Source: Methanosaeta sp. PtaU1.Bin112 (GTDB taxonomy: Archaea; Halobacteriota; Methanosarcinia; Methanotrichales; Methanotrichaceae). Taken from it: a stretch of 64,000 nt of DNA. The notes under the pieces were generated by a model. It had not been told where the DNA came from, searched no databases, and saw only the letters and a program-made list of their open reading frames with translations. The position numbers were made by a program, and so were the translations under genes. This document shows, in pieces, positions 34,382 through 42,836 of this stretch; positions within the stretch are counted from its first letter, which is position 1, and every line of letters starts with the position of its first letter. The stretch covers positions 58,752-122,751 of the forward strand of contig MVRL01000088.1 in assembly GCA_002067705.1 (NCBI GenBank), read 5' to 3'.

Positions 34382-36322
34382 ATGCCCGAAGAAAGTAATA
34401 ATGGCCCAGTTGCCGCTGCCTCCTGCAAAAACCAGCACTGGCTGATGCGCTACAGAAGCTTCATCCTCGATCCGGGAACGCTCTTTACGATTGCCAGCGG
34501 CCTGCTCCTCCTGCTGGCGATCATCTCCGATCCCGGCGGCCTCTTCTCCCATGCGGAGGGCAGCAACGGGGCAGGATTATTCTATCTGGCAGCCGCCCTG
34601 GTGGGCTCCTCTTTCATCTGGTGGTCTGCTCTGCAGGGCATCCGGGAGCGCGACTTCACGGCAGACATTCCCGTCTCCATCGCCACCATTGCCGCCATTG
34701 CCATCGGCGAGTATTCTGCGGCGGCGGTTGTCGCCGTACTGCTTCTTGTGGGCGGGCTCTTGGAGGACTTTGTCGCCGCCCGGGCCAGCCAATCCCTGGA
34801 GTCATTGGCCAGGCTTCTGCCAGACAGAGTCATCGTCCGCAGGGATGGTCGGGACCTGACCGTCTGCCTGGAGGACGTTGCAGTAGATGACCTTCTCCTT
34901 GTCCGCTCCGGTGATAGGATTGCTGTGGACGGCCTGGTCATATCCGGCTCCTCCTCGGTCAACCAGGCGGCCGTCACCGGAGAGAGCCTGGCAGTGGAGA
35001 AGAGAGCTGGGGATAATGTATTCGCCGGAACGCTCAACGAGGTCGGGGCGATCGAGGTGCGGGTCACCAGGATCGGCAGAGAGACGACCCTGGGCCAGAT
35101 CCATTCCCTGATCGAGGAGGCTCAGGCCAGCAAGCCGCCAATTGAAAGATTGCTCAGCCGCTACGCCAAGATCTATATGCCCACCGCCCTCATAGCCGGG
35201 GCCCTTCTCTGGTGGTGGAGCGGAGACGTCATGAGGGCTATTACCATGCTCATAGTCTTCTGCCCCTGTGTGATTGTGCTGGCCACCCCCACCGCTCTTG
35301 TGGCCGCCATAGCAAGTGCGGCAATGCGGGGCAGCCTTATCAAAAAGGGAGCAGCAGTGGAGGCTCTCTCCCACGTGGATACTGTGATCTTCGATAAGAC
35401 CGGCACTCTGACCGCTGGAAAGCCCAGGCTTCTGCAGATCATCCCTCTTGGGGCCGTCTCCCAGGACCGGCTGCTGCAGAGCGCGGCCATTGCCGAGAAA
35501 TTCAGCGAGCATCCATTGGGAAAAGCCCTGGTTTCAGCGGCGAAAGATCGCGGCATGATCCTGGCGGATCCGGAGCGCTTCGAGGCTCTTCCCGGCCTGG
35601 GAATACGGGCCCGTGCAGGAAATGAGGAGGTTTTTCTGGGACGTATCGGCAGCCTGGATAGAGAAGGAATTTCCATCGACCCGTCAGTCCGGGAGAAGGC
35701 CCGCATTCTTGAGGCGCAGGGCTGCAGCGTTATCCTGATCGCCATAGGCGGCAGGACAGAAGGATTACTGGTCTTCGAGGATGAGCTGAGGCAGCAGGCA
35801 AAGCCCGTCGTCCAGAATTTGATCGATCTTGGCCTGAATGTGGTGATTGTAACCGGCGATAACCAGTCTGCAACCGAGCGCGTGGCCAGGATACTTGGTG
35901 TGAAGGAGCACTTTTCCGAGAAGATGCCTCAAGAGAAGGTGCAGATCGTAAAGAGACTGCAATCGCAGGGGCATAAGGTGGCCTTTGTTGGTGAAGGGGT
36001 AAATGACGGCCCGGCACTGGCTCAGGCGGATGTGGGAATTGCCATGGGAATTGCCGGGACAGATGTGGCCATTGAGACTGCGGATGTGGGCCTTCTCTCA
36101 GACGACCTCTCCAGGATGCCGCACCTGATCATGGTCTCTCGAAAAGCCATTGCCACCATCAAGCATAACCTGGTCTTCTCTCTGGGCGTGCTGGCGATCG
36201 CTGTAGTGCTCACCGTTCCGGGGATTCTGACCCCGGTGACAGGCGCGATGCTGCACGAGCTGTCCTCCATTCCGGTTATCGCCAATTCCATGAGGCTGAT
36301 CGCCTACGGGCCGAAGATCTGA
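34382..36322 (+). CDS. P1B-type heavy-metal transporting ATPase
   Basis: 646 residues. Actuator TGES (VTGESLAVEK), membrane metal site CPC (FCPCVIVLATPTALV), phosphorylation loop DKTGTLT, SEHPLGKA (the P1B HP motif), GDNQSA and GVNDGPAL are all present. There is no N-terminal HMA domain or CxxC; the chain starts with a short soluble stretch followed by membrane helices. The last helices (HNLVFSLGVLAIAVVL, MLHELSSIPVIANSMRL) do not match the textbook Cu (NY/MxxxS) signatures, so Zn/Cd/Ni/Co or Cu cannot be told apart. By family it exports a metal at the cost of ATP, here next to nickel uptake genes. Confidence 0.9.
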   Translation: MPEESNNGPVAAASCKNQHWLMRYRSFILDPGTLFTIASGLLLLLAIISDPGGLFSHAEGSNGAGLFYLAAALVGSSFIWWSALQGIRERDFTADIPVSIATIAAIAIGEYSAAAVVAVLLLVGGLLEDFVAARASQSLESLARLLPDRVIVRRDGRDLTVCLEDVAVDDLLLVRSGDRIAVDGLVISGSSSVNQAAVTGESLAVEKRAGDNVFAGTLNEVGAIEVRVTRIGRETTLGQIHSLIEEAQASKPPIERLLSRYAKIYMPTALIAGALLWWWSGDVMRAITMLIVFCPCVIVLATPTALVAAIASAAMRGSLIKKGAAVEALSHVDTVIFDKTGTLTAGKPRLLQIIPLGAVSQDRLLQSAAIAEKFSEHPLGKALVSAAKDRGMILADPERFEALPGLGIRARAGNEEVFLGRIGSLDREGISIDPSVREKARILEAQGCSVILIAIGGRTEGLLVFEDELRQQAKPVVQNLIDLGLNVVIVTGDNQSATERVARILGVKEHFSEKMPQEKVQIVKRLQSQGHKVAFVGEGVNDGPALAQADVGIAMGIAGTDVAIETADVGLLSDDLSRMPHLIMVSRKAIATIKHNLVFSLGVLAIAVVLTVPGILTPVTGAMLHELSSIPVIANSMRLIAYGPKI

Positions 36323-36378
36323 TGAGTTATGATGATTGGGATAACGAGTGTTACTCATATATTGAAAAAATCAAATGG

Positions 36379-36406
36379 AAGATATACTATAATTAAATGA
36401 TATCTT
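36379..36406. promoter_or_regulatory. Inverted repeat upstream of the nik/dpp operon
   Basis: Perfect arms AAGATAT and ATATCTT separated by 14 bp (28 bp total), about 85 bp before the binding-protein start. The overall size equals that of known NikR sites, but the arm sequence differs from the site before nikR, and AT-rich DNA produces such repeats by chance. Confidence 0.3.
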
Positions 36407-36491
36407 AATATGCAATGACAAATTCATGCAACATAGGAGAAATTAAGATGCAAGCAAACAGCATATTACTAACAGCACGGAGGCTCCTCTT

Positions 36492-38051
36492 ATGAGCCGA
36501 CTGCCCATCTTGGGTTTGGCCGCCGCCGGACTGCTGCTGCTCATCATCTGCAGCAGCCCCTCAGGCGCGACAGACACTGTAGACGTCCTCACCATCGCCG
36601 ATTCCACCGGTGACTGGGGCTTTCCCTCGCCCTATGCCCACTATTCGCGAGGGCCGGGTTATGTCAGAATGAGCCTGATCTTCGATACCCTGGTCTGGAA
36701 GGACGAAAACGGATTCGTGCCGGCTCTTGCCGAGAGTTGGGAGTACCTTGCTGATGAGAAAGCCTATCTCTTCCATCTGCGCTCTGGCGTAACCTGGAAC
36801 GACGGCGAACCATTCACTGCCAAGGACGTGGCCTTCACCTACCAGTACATCAAAGACCATCCTTACCAATGGGTGGACTCTAGCGTCGTGGAAAATGCCG
36901 AAGCTACCGATGACCGCACCGTCAAGATCACCCTCCAGAGGGATTATGCGCCCTTCCTGGATCAGGTTGCAGGCACTCTGCCAATAATGCCTGAGCATAT
37001 CTACCAGGATGTTAGCGACCCGGCCAGCTTCAAGGATCCTAAAGCACTCACCGGTACCGGTCCATTCAAGCTGGTCAACTATGACAAGACCCAGGGGACT
37101 TACCTCTACGAGGCCTACGATGGCTACTACCAGGGTGCTCCTCGCGTCAAGCAGATCAAGTTCGTGAAGGTCAATAGCGAGATGGCAGCCGCTGCCCTGA
37201 AGAAGGGCGATGTTGATGCTGCTTCTGTGCCTGGCGAGACCGTCGAAGATGTAAAGAAAGAAGGCTTCACCGTGGTCGAGGGCTCTCACGATTGGGTAGC
37301 CAAGATCATGATCAACCACATGAAAGCGCCCTTTTCCGACCCCAAGTTCAGGCAGGCTCTTTACTATGCCATCGACCGTCAGGACCTGGTGGACACCGGC
37401 CTGCGCGGCTTCGGTCTGGCAGGCAGCCCCGGCCTTTATGCCTCAGATAACCCGTGGTATAATCCCGACCAGGAGCAGTATAACTACGATCCTGCCAGGG
37501 CAGGCCAGCTTCTGGAAGAGCTGGGATACGAGAAAAAGGAAGGCAGCAAGTATTATACCAAGATCAGCAAGCCAGAGGCGATAGAGCTATTGGTCACAGC
37601 AAGCACGGAGCGTCAGGGAGAGCTGATCAAGAAGCAGCTTGACGATGCCGGCATCAGTGTCAATTTGCGCAGCGTGGACTCCAAGACCCTGGACAGCATG
37701 GTCGGGGGCTGGCAGTTTGATCTGGCATTGAGCGGCCACGGCGGTTTGGGCGGCGATCCGGCCATCCTGAATAAGGTTGTCCTGGATCAACAGAGCTTCA
37801 ACAGCGCCCGCTACGATGAGGACAGCAAGCTCAATGATCTCCTGGAAAGCCAGGTGGAGGAGATGGACCCGGCCAAGAGGAAGGAACTGGTCGATTCCGC
37901 CCAGGAAGTCATAGCGCAGGACCTGCCTGCTCTGCCTCTTTACTACACTGACTCCTACTGGGCGTCAAATAACATTGTCAGCTACTACTACACCTATGGC
38001 GGTGTAGGAAGCGGAGTTCCCATTGCTCTGAATAAGATGATATTCGTTTGA
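36492..38051 (+). CDS. Nickel/peptide ABC transporter substrate-binding protein (SBP family 5)
   Basis: 519 residues, standard size for NikA/DppA. Signal peptide with a hydrophobic core LGLAAAGLLLLIICSS. Family 5 landmarks: FDTLVWKDENGFVPALAESWEY, FHLRSGVTWNDGEPFTAKDVAFTYQ, TGTGPFKLVNYDK, FRQALYYAIDRQDLV. NikR encoded at the end of the cluster and the metal-rich surroundings favour nickel (free or chelated) as ligand, but dipeptide transport cannot be excluded from sequence. A strong hairpin terminator follows, which would keep its expression above that of the membrane components. Confidence 0.88.
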   Translation: MSRLPILGLAAAGLLLLIICSSPSGATDTVDVLTIADSTGDWGFPSPYAHYSRGPGYVRMSLIFDTLVWKDENGFVPALAESWEYLADEKAYLFHLRSGVTWNDGEPFTAKDVAFTYQYIKDHPYQWVDSSVVENAEATDDRTVKITLQRDYAPFLDQVAGTLPIMPEHIYQDVSDPASFKDPKALTGTGPFKLVNYDKTQGTYLYEAYDGYYQGAPRVKQIKFVKVNSEMAAAALKKGDVDAASVPGETVEDVKKEGFTVVEGSHDWVAKIMINHMKAPFSDPKFRQALYYAIDRQDLVDTGLRGFGLAGSPGLYASDNPWYNPDQEQYNYDPARAGQLLEELGYEKKEGSKYYTKISKPEAIELLVTASTERQGELIKKQLDDAGISVNLRSVDSKTLDSMVGGWQFDLALSGHGGLGGDPAILNKVVLDQQSFNSARYDEDSKLNDLLESQVEEMDPAKRKELVDSAQEVIAQDLPALPLYYTDSYWASNNIVSYYYTYGGVGSGVPIALNKMIFV

Positions 38052-38062
38052 GGATGGGATGG

Positions 38063-38097
38063 CAACTGCAGCTAAGTGGTCTGCAGTTGTTTTTTTT
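38063..38097 (+). terminator. Intrinsic-type terminator after the binding protein
   Basis: Perfect 9-bp inverted repeat CAACTGCAG/CTGCAGTTG with a 9-base loop, followed by eight T, 11 bp after the stop codon. It lies between the binding protein and its permeases and probably acts as a leaky terminator that lowers downstream expression. Confidence 0.7.
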
Positions 38098-38150
38098 GTC
38101 TTTCATGAAACATAATGGTGATGGTGATATCGACGGAAGAAACAAGTTCT

Positions 38151-38585
38151 ATGCGGCTTGAACCAGTAGGCGTCATCCACACGCCTTACCAGAGGAGAGA
38201 GGACATACCCCGTCAGGGCCGACTCTCCTCGGAGCTGTGCGAGATCGAGGTCTTTGCTCAGTATGCTCCTGCACTCAAGGACATCGAGCAGTGCACGCAC
38301 CTCTTTGTCATCTTCTGGCTGCATCTGGCAGATCGCAGCCGTTTGACCGCTGCTCCTCCACACGATGGAAAAGAACATGGCGTCTTTGCCACTCGTTCCC
38401 CGAGCCGCCCCAATCCCCTCGCTCTGGACATTGTTGAGCTGCTTGACGTTAAGCAGAACCGGCTGACGGTAAGGGGCATGGATGCCCTGGACGGCTCCAT
38501 TCTGCTGGACATCAAACCCTACTCCGCAGGCATCGACTCATTCCCGCAGGCAAGGATCGGCTGGCAAAAGGATGAAAAATTATAA
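38151..38585 (+). CDS. TsaA/TrmO-like protein (UPF0066)
   Basis: Starts MRLEPVGVIHTPYQRREDIP, the typical N-terminus of this family; ATGs at 38115 and 38121 are in frame but lack a ribosome site. The family motif ATRSPSRPNPLALDIVELL is complete, as is DGSILLDIKPY. Bacterial TrmO methylates N6 of t6A37 in tRNA using SAM; archaeal members are less well studied. Its place between the nickel-type binding protein and the permeases is odd for a tRNA enzyme and suggests either a metal-linked role or simple insertion into the operon. Confidence 0.85.
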   Translation: MRLEPVGVIHTPYQRREDIPRQGRLSSELCEIEVFAQYAPALKDIEQCTHLFVIFWLHLADRSRLTAAPPHDGKEHGVFATRSPSRPNPLALDIVELLDVKQNRLTVRGMDALDGSILLDIKPYSAGIDSFPQARIGWQKDEKL

Positions 38586-38614
38586 TCGGATTTGGATAAT
38601 TGGGGATCTGATAA

Positions 38615-39658
38615 ATGAATAACGCTATGAGAAATTGCCTTCTGCCGGGACGGGATAGATGGCGCAGCTTAGGGAGACGGCTGCAAAGTCTCTTTCCTGC
38701 AAGCGTTCTCAACTACTTCATTGCCTTGGCGGCTATCTTCTCAATTAACTTCATTCTTCCCCGTCTCATGCCCGGAGACCCGCTTCAGGCTATTTACGGC
38801 CAGGAAGCCCTGGTGGCCATGACAGACGAGATGCAGGCCCAGTTGATCCGCCAGTTCTCCCTGGACAAATCCTGGTGGGATCAACTGCAAGCCTACGTCC
38901 TGGGGCTCTTGCGGGGCGATCTGGGATTTTCCTACTACTATCGTGAGCAGGTATCTTTGGTCATAATGGGGGCTCTGCCCTGGACGCTTCTTCTGACCGG
39001 TCTGGCTCTGATCATAGCCACTGCCATCGGCCTGATCCTGGGAATAGAGGCCGGATATAAACGAGGCTCATATCTGGACCGGGGACTGGTGGCAGGACTC
39101 ATGTTCTTAGGAGGCTTTCCCGATTTTTTCATCGGCATACTGCTGCTTCTTATCTTTGCCGTGAGCCTGCAAGTCCTGCCACTCTCCGGGGCGATATCTC
39201 CTTACGCCGGTCTTGAGGGCTTTGCCTATGTCATGGATGTGCTCAGGCACCTCGCCCTTCCCCTGACCTCCATGGTCCTGGTGCAACTGGGCAGCATCTT
39301 CCTCTTAACCAGAAACACCATCGTCACCCTGCTGGAGGAGTCATTCATCCTCACTGCGAGGTCCAAGGGCTGCACTGAAGAATGCATAAAATACGCTCAT
39401 GCCGGGAGAAACTCGCTTCTGCCGTTGACCACAGCCACAGGTATGCGTATTCCTAATCTGCTCACGGGTGCGCTATTCATCGAGATCGTATTCTCTTATC
39501 CCGGCGTGGGCTCAATTCTCAACACAGCCATTGATTCCCGGGACTATCCTCTCATTCAGGGAATACTTCTCATAGTCACTCTGACCGTTCTGACCGCCAA
39601 CTTTCTCGTAGATCTTCTCTACATGAGGCTCGATCCGAGGGTGAGATATGCACATTGA
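38615..39658 (+). CDS. Nickel/peptide ABC transporter permease, NikB/DppB type
   Basis: 347 residues. N-terminal FINFILPRLMPGDPL-like segment (NFILPRLMPGDPLQAIYG) and the extracytoplasmic loop QFSLDKSWWDQLQAYVLGLLRGDLGFSYYY are hallmarks of DppB/NikB. The ATPase-contact loop is TARSKGCTEECIKYAHAGRNSLLPL, somewhat altered (an extra Cys pair). The C-terminus has FIEIVFSYPGVGSILNTAI. Overlaps the next permease gene by 11 bp. Confidence 0.92.
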   Translation: MNNAMRNCLLPGRDRWRSLGRRLQSLFPASVLNYFIALAAIFSINFILPRLMPGDPLQAIYGQEALVAMTDEMQAQLIRQFSLDKSWWDQLQAYVLGLLRGDLGFSYYYREQVSLVIMGALPWTLLLTGLALIIATAIGLILGIEAGYKRGSYLDRGLVAGLMFLGGFPDFFIGILLLLIFAVSLQVLPLSGAISPYAGLEGFAYVMDVLRHLALPLTSMVLVQLGSIFLLTRNTIVTLLEESFILTARSKGCTEECIKYAHAGRNSLLPLTTATGMRIPNLLTGALFIEIVFSYPGVGSILNTAIDSRDYPLIQGILLIVTLTVLTANFLVDLLYMRLDPRVRYAH

Positions 39659-40496
39659 TCCTCTGGGAGAGATCCATCATGACCCTCTGGCAAGAATTGG
39701 CCTGATCATGCTGGCTTTGATAATGCTTATGGCCATATTTGCCCCTATTCTATCCAGTTATTCGCCGAATGACTACACCGGCAAAATTTTCAGTCCGCCT
39801 GGCAAGGACCATCCCCTTGGAACCGATTCTATGGGCCAGGACATCTGGGTGAGGCTTCTTTACGGAGCCCGTACCTCCCTATTAGTTGCCGGGGCGGTAG
39901 CTCTTCTCTCCTCCTCATTGAGTGTGATCGTCGGAGCTACGGCTGCGCTTGCCGGCGGCCTTTATGAGCGCTTTTGCATGAGGATAGTGGACGCCATGAT
40001 ATCACTTCCCACAATAATCGTTATGATACTGGTGGCGGCATACCTCCGGCCCAGCCTGCCTCTCTTAATTCTGCTCATATCCGCCTTCTCCTGGCCGAGC
40101 GGGGCCAGGATCGTTCGCTCCCAGGTCCTCTCTTTAAAGGAAAGGATGCACATCAATGCCTCCCGGACCTTTGGCGCCGGATTGATGCATATTGTCTTTA
40201 CTCATATAATTCCGGAACTCACTCCGATCATCTCTGCCCTGATGATGCAGGATGCGAGAAGGGCGGTATTCATGGAAGCAGGCCTGGCTTTTCTGGGCGT
40301 ATCCGATCCAATGGTGATCAGTTGGGGAAAGATGATGAATCAGGCCCTGGCTTTCACCTATCTTGATGTGTGGCAGTGGTGGCTGGTTCCCACGGGACTG
40401 GCTCTTTCAGCGACGCTGATGGGCATCAGCTTTCTCTCCTTCAGCCTGGAGACGGCAATGGACCCGAGGCTGAGAAAAGGCAATGTGAGGTTTTGA
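39648..40496 (+). CDS. Nickel/peptide ABC transporter permease, NikC/DppC type
   Basis: 282 residues. DppC/NikC signatures: FSPPGKDHPLGTDSMGQDIWVRLLYGARTSLLVAGAVALLS, the EAA-like loop LSLKERMHINASRTFGAGLMHIVFTHIIPEL, and MEAGLAFLGVSDPMVISWGKMM. Forms the heterodimeric channel with the upstream permease. Its start lies inside the upstream gene, its stop is 2 bp before the start of the fused ATPase gene, so the three are tightly coupled. Confidence 0.92.
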   Translation: MHIDPLGEIHHDPLARIGLIMLALIMLMAIFAPILSSYSPNDYTGKIFSPPGKDHPLGTDSMGQDIWVRLLYGARTSLLVAGAVALLSSSLSVIVGATAALAGGLYERFCMRIVDAMISLPTIIVMILVAAYLRPSLPLLILLISAFSWPSGARIVRSQVLSLKERMHINASRTFGAGLMHIVFTHIIPELTPIISALMMQDARRAVFMEAGLAFLGVSDPMVISWGKMMNQALAFTYLDVWQWWLVPTGLALSATLMGISFLSFSLETAMDPRLRKGNVRF

Positions 40497-40498
40497 TT

Positions 40499-42208
40499 AT
40501 GCTTTCGATCAAGGGCCTGTTGGTTTCTTTCGGCAATAGGCAGATTTTAAGGGGTGTTGACCTTTCGCTGGAGAGGGGGGAGTGTCTTGCCATCGTAGGC
40601 GAGTCCGGCGCCGGGAAGACGACGCTGGGTCTGTCCATCATGGGTCTGGCCAGAGGCTCTGCAGCTGGTGAGATCTCCTTTCAGGGAAAAAATCTCCTGA
40701 CGCTCTCTCAGGAAGAGCTTCGCCGCCTGAGGGGCAAGGAGATGGCTATGGTCTTTCAGAATGTCGAAGATGCGCTCGACCCGGTTCAGCGCGTCGAGGA
40801 CCAGATTGCAGAAGCAATTGCCGTCCATCGCAGCATAAGCGCCAAGAGCGCCAGGGACATGGCTTTGCAGCATCTCCTCTTCGTGGGTCTGGACAGCAAA
40901 AAAGCCAGGATGTATCCCCATCAGCTCAGCGGTGGTGAGAGGCAGAGGGTTCTCATCGCCATGGCTCTGGTCAATGATCCTGATCTGCTGATCCTCGATG
41001 AGCCAACGGCATCTCTTGACGCTCTTACCAAGGCGGACATGATCAGGTTGTTTCGTTCCGCAATTTTAGGACGGATCTGCATAGTCATAACGCATGACAT
41101 CTCTCTTGCGTCAGATCTGGCGGATAAGATGGCAGTCCTCTATGCCGGTCGCATCGTAGAGATGGGAAGCGCTCAGGATCTGATAAGAGCGCCCCGTCAT
41201 CCCTATACCCGCGGCCTGATCCGATCATACCCATCAATGACCGCCACCAAAGACCTGCAGGGCATTCCTGGGCGAATGGATCATGGCCTCTCAGGATGTC
41301 CTTTTCACGAGCGCTGCACTCAGAGCATCGAGATTTGCAGCAGACAGGTTCCGCCGCCGCAGGAACGGGACGGCAGGATCATCGCCTGCCACAGGGGCGG
41401 CATTGTGCCCCTGCTTGAGGTTGAGGGCATCAGCTTGAGCTTTGATTCGTATCCGGCCTTATCAGATGTATCCTTCTCTCTCTATGAGGGCGAGACGCTG
41501 GCCCTGGTGGGCGAGAGCGGCTCAGGGAAGACCACCCTCTCGAAGGTCATTATGGGAATTTACAGGGCTGATAAGGGAGCGGTTGTTCTGGAAGGCAGCA
41601 GGCTGGCCAAATGGGACGGGGCATTCTATAGCCGGGTGCAGATGATCTTCCAGAATCCCAAGGAGTCGGTCAGCCATCGGATGAGTGTGCTGGAGGCAGT
41701 TCTCGAGCCCCTGCAAGTGCAGAAGAGTGGCAGTCCCGAGTGGATGCTCAAGAGAGCAAAAGAGGTTATCGAGCTGGTCGAGCTGCCGATTGACGATGAT
41801 TTTCTCCGAAGATATCCGCATGAGCTCTCCGGCGGCGAGGTGCAGAGGGTGGCCATCGCCAGAGCAATAGCCCTTCGACCAAAGCTGCTGATTGCCGATG
41901 AACCAACCTCAGCCCTCGATCCGAGTGTTCAGGCCAAGATCCTCAAGCTCCTTTTGAATCTGCAGGAGAGGATGGGCCTCGCTATTATTTTCATCACTCA
42001 TGACATAGCTTTAGCCAGGAAGGTCAGCGATCAGATGGCTGTGATGCGCAAAGGAAGAATCGTTGAAATGGGGGCGACAAATGAGATTCTCCTCGAACCC
42101 AAGCATCGCTATACGAGACAGCTCGTAAATTGTGCCAGCGGAAGATATGAACGAGATGATGGCGATATACACCCGGAAGAATCCCTTGCCATAAGACGAT
42201 TTTGTTGA
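40499..42208 (+). CDS. Fused double ATPase of the nickel/peptide importer (DppD-DppF / NikD-NikE)
   Basis: Start at ATG 40499, 8 bp after GTGAGG. 569 residues holding two complete nucleotide-binding domains. Domain 1: Walker A GESGAGKT (34-41), signature LSGGERQ, Walker B LLILDEP. It is followed by the oligopeptide-type Cys motif CPFHERC. Domain 2 (from about residue 300): Walker A GESGSGKT (about 338-345), signature LSGGEVQ, Walker B LLIADEP. In most organisms these are two genes; fusion fixes 1:1 stoichiometry. The last ~25 residues are hydrophilic and variable. Confidence 0.93.
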   Translation: MLSIKGLLVSFGNRQILRGVDLSLERGECLAIVGESGAGKTTLGLSIMGLARGSAAGEISFQGKNLLTLSQEELRRLRGKEMAMVFQNVEDALDPVQRVEDQIAEAIAVHRSISAKSARDMALQHLLFVGLDSKKARMYPHQLSGGERQRVLIAMALVNDPDLLILDEPTASLDALTKADMIRLFRSAILGRICIVITHDISLASDLADKMAVLYAGRIVEMGSAQDLIRAPRHPYTRGLIRSYPSMTATKDLQGIPGRMDHGLSGCPFHERCTQSIEICSRQVPPPQERDGRIIACHRGGIVPLLEVEGISLSFDSYPALSDVSFSLYEGETLALVGESGSGKTTLSKVIMGIYRADKGAVVLEGSRLAKWDGAFYSRVQMIFQNPKESVSHRMSVLEAVLEPLQVQKSGSPEWMLKRAKEVIELVELPIDDDFLRRYPHELSGGEVQRVAIARAIALRPKLLIADEPTSALDPSVQAKILKLLLNLQERMGLAIIFITHDIALARKVSDQMAVMRKGRIVEMGATNEILLEPKHRYTRQLVNCASGRYERDDGDIHPEESLAIRRFC

Positions 42209-42235
42209 TCCTTTGGGTATTGATGCAAAAGATTT

Positions 42236-42262
42236 ATTACTAAGTAGCATTCAAATAGTAAT
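42236..42262. promoter_or_regulatory. Candidate NikR operator overlapping the nikR promoter
   Basis: Perfect inverted repeat ATTACTA-N13-TAGTAAT (27 bp). It overlaps a TATA-like GATTTATTAC (42231-42240) and spans the expected transcription start, ending 12 bp before the nikR ATG. Known NikR sites are also two short half-sites about two helical turns apart, so this fits autorepression by nickel-loaded NikR. Confidence 0.6.
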
Positions 42263-42274
42263 TGAGACTACATT

Positions 42275-42697
42275 ATGGAACAAGAGTTAATGCGTGTGGG
42301 CATCTCCCTGCCAGAAAATCTACTCAAAAAGTTTGATGAAATCATCTTGAATCGAGGCTATTCTTCACGCTCGGAGGGCGTCAGGGATGCCATAAGAAGC
42401 TACATAGTGAACTTCGAATGGATGAGCGACGTCCAGGGAGAACGTGTGGGCGTGATTACCATCGTTTATGCTCATTCCCAGAGGGGCCTGGAGGATAATC
42501 TCACTGAGATTCAGCATGAATTCGGCAGCTTAATTCAATCCAGTCTGCATGTCCATTTGGACCATGATAACTGTCTTGAGGTAGTGGTGCTCAGGGGAGA
42601 GGGACAGGATGTGAGAAAGGCAGCAGAGAGGATGATGGCATTAAAGGGCGTAAAACATGTTAAATTAACTACAACTTCACTTGGCAAAGAACTCTAA
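42275..42697 (+). CDS. nikR: Nickel-responsive transcriptional regulator NikR
   Basis: 140 residues. N-terminal ribbon-helix-helix ([40 protein letters not shown], residues 5-44) and C-terminal ACT-like nickel-binding domain. The square-planar nickel ligands are present: H81 (IQHEF), H92, H94 and C100 (HVHLDHDNC), exactly five residues later than H76/H87/H89/C95 of E. coli NikR. Nickel binding should make it repress uptake genes. A palindromic site lies over its own promoter. An oligo-T stretch follows the stop. Confidence 0.95.
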   Translation: MEQELMRVGISLPENLLKKFDEIILNRGYSSRSEGVRDAIRSYIVNFEWMSDVQGERVGVITIVYAHSQRGLEDNLTEIQHEFGSLIQSSLHVHLDHDNCLEVVVLRGEGQDVRKAAERMMALKGVKHVKLTTTSLGKEL

Positions 42698-42704
42698 CCT
42701 GTCT

Positions 42705-42713
42705 TTTTTTTTT
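42705..42713 (+). terminator. Oligo-T terminator after nikR
   Basis: Nine T residues 7 bp after the nikR stop codon, typical of archaeal hairpin-independent termination. Confidence 0.5.
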
Positions 42714-42836
42714 AGTATTATTTCATAATTCTTGGTGCGAATTTATGATCGCAATGTATAATTACAGGGAATATTCATTGATCCACTCTGCTTAATCCGA
42801 TGTCATAGAGGGATTGCCATTAATGCAAAAATAGCC

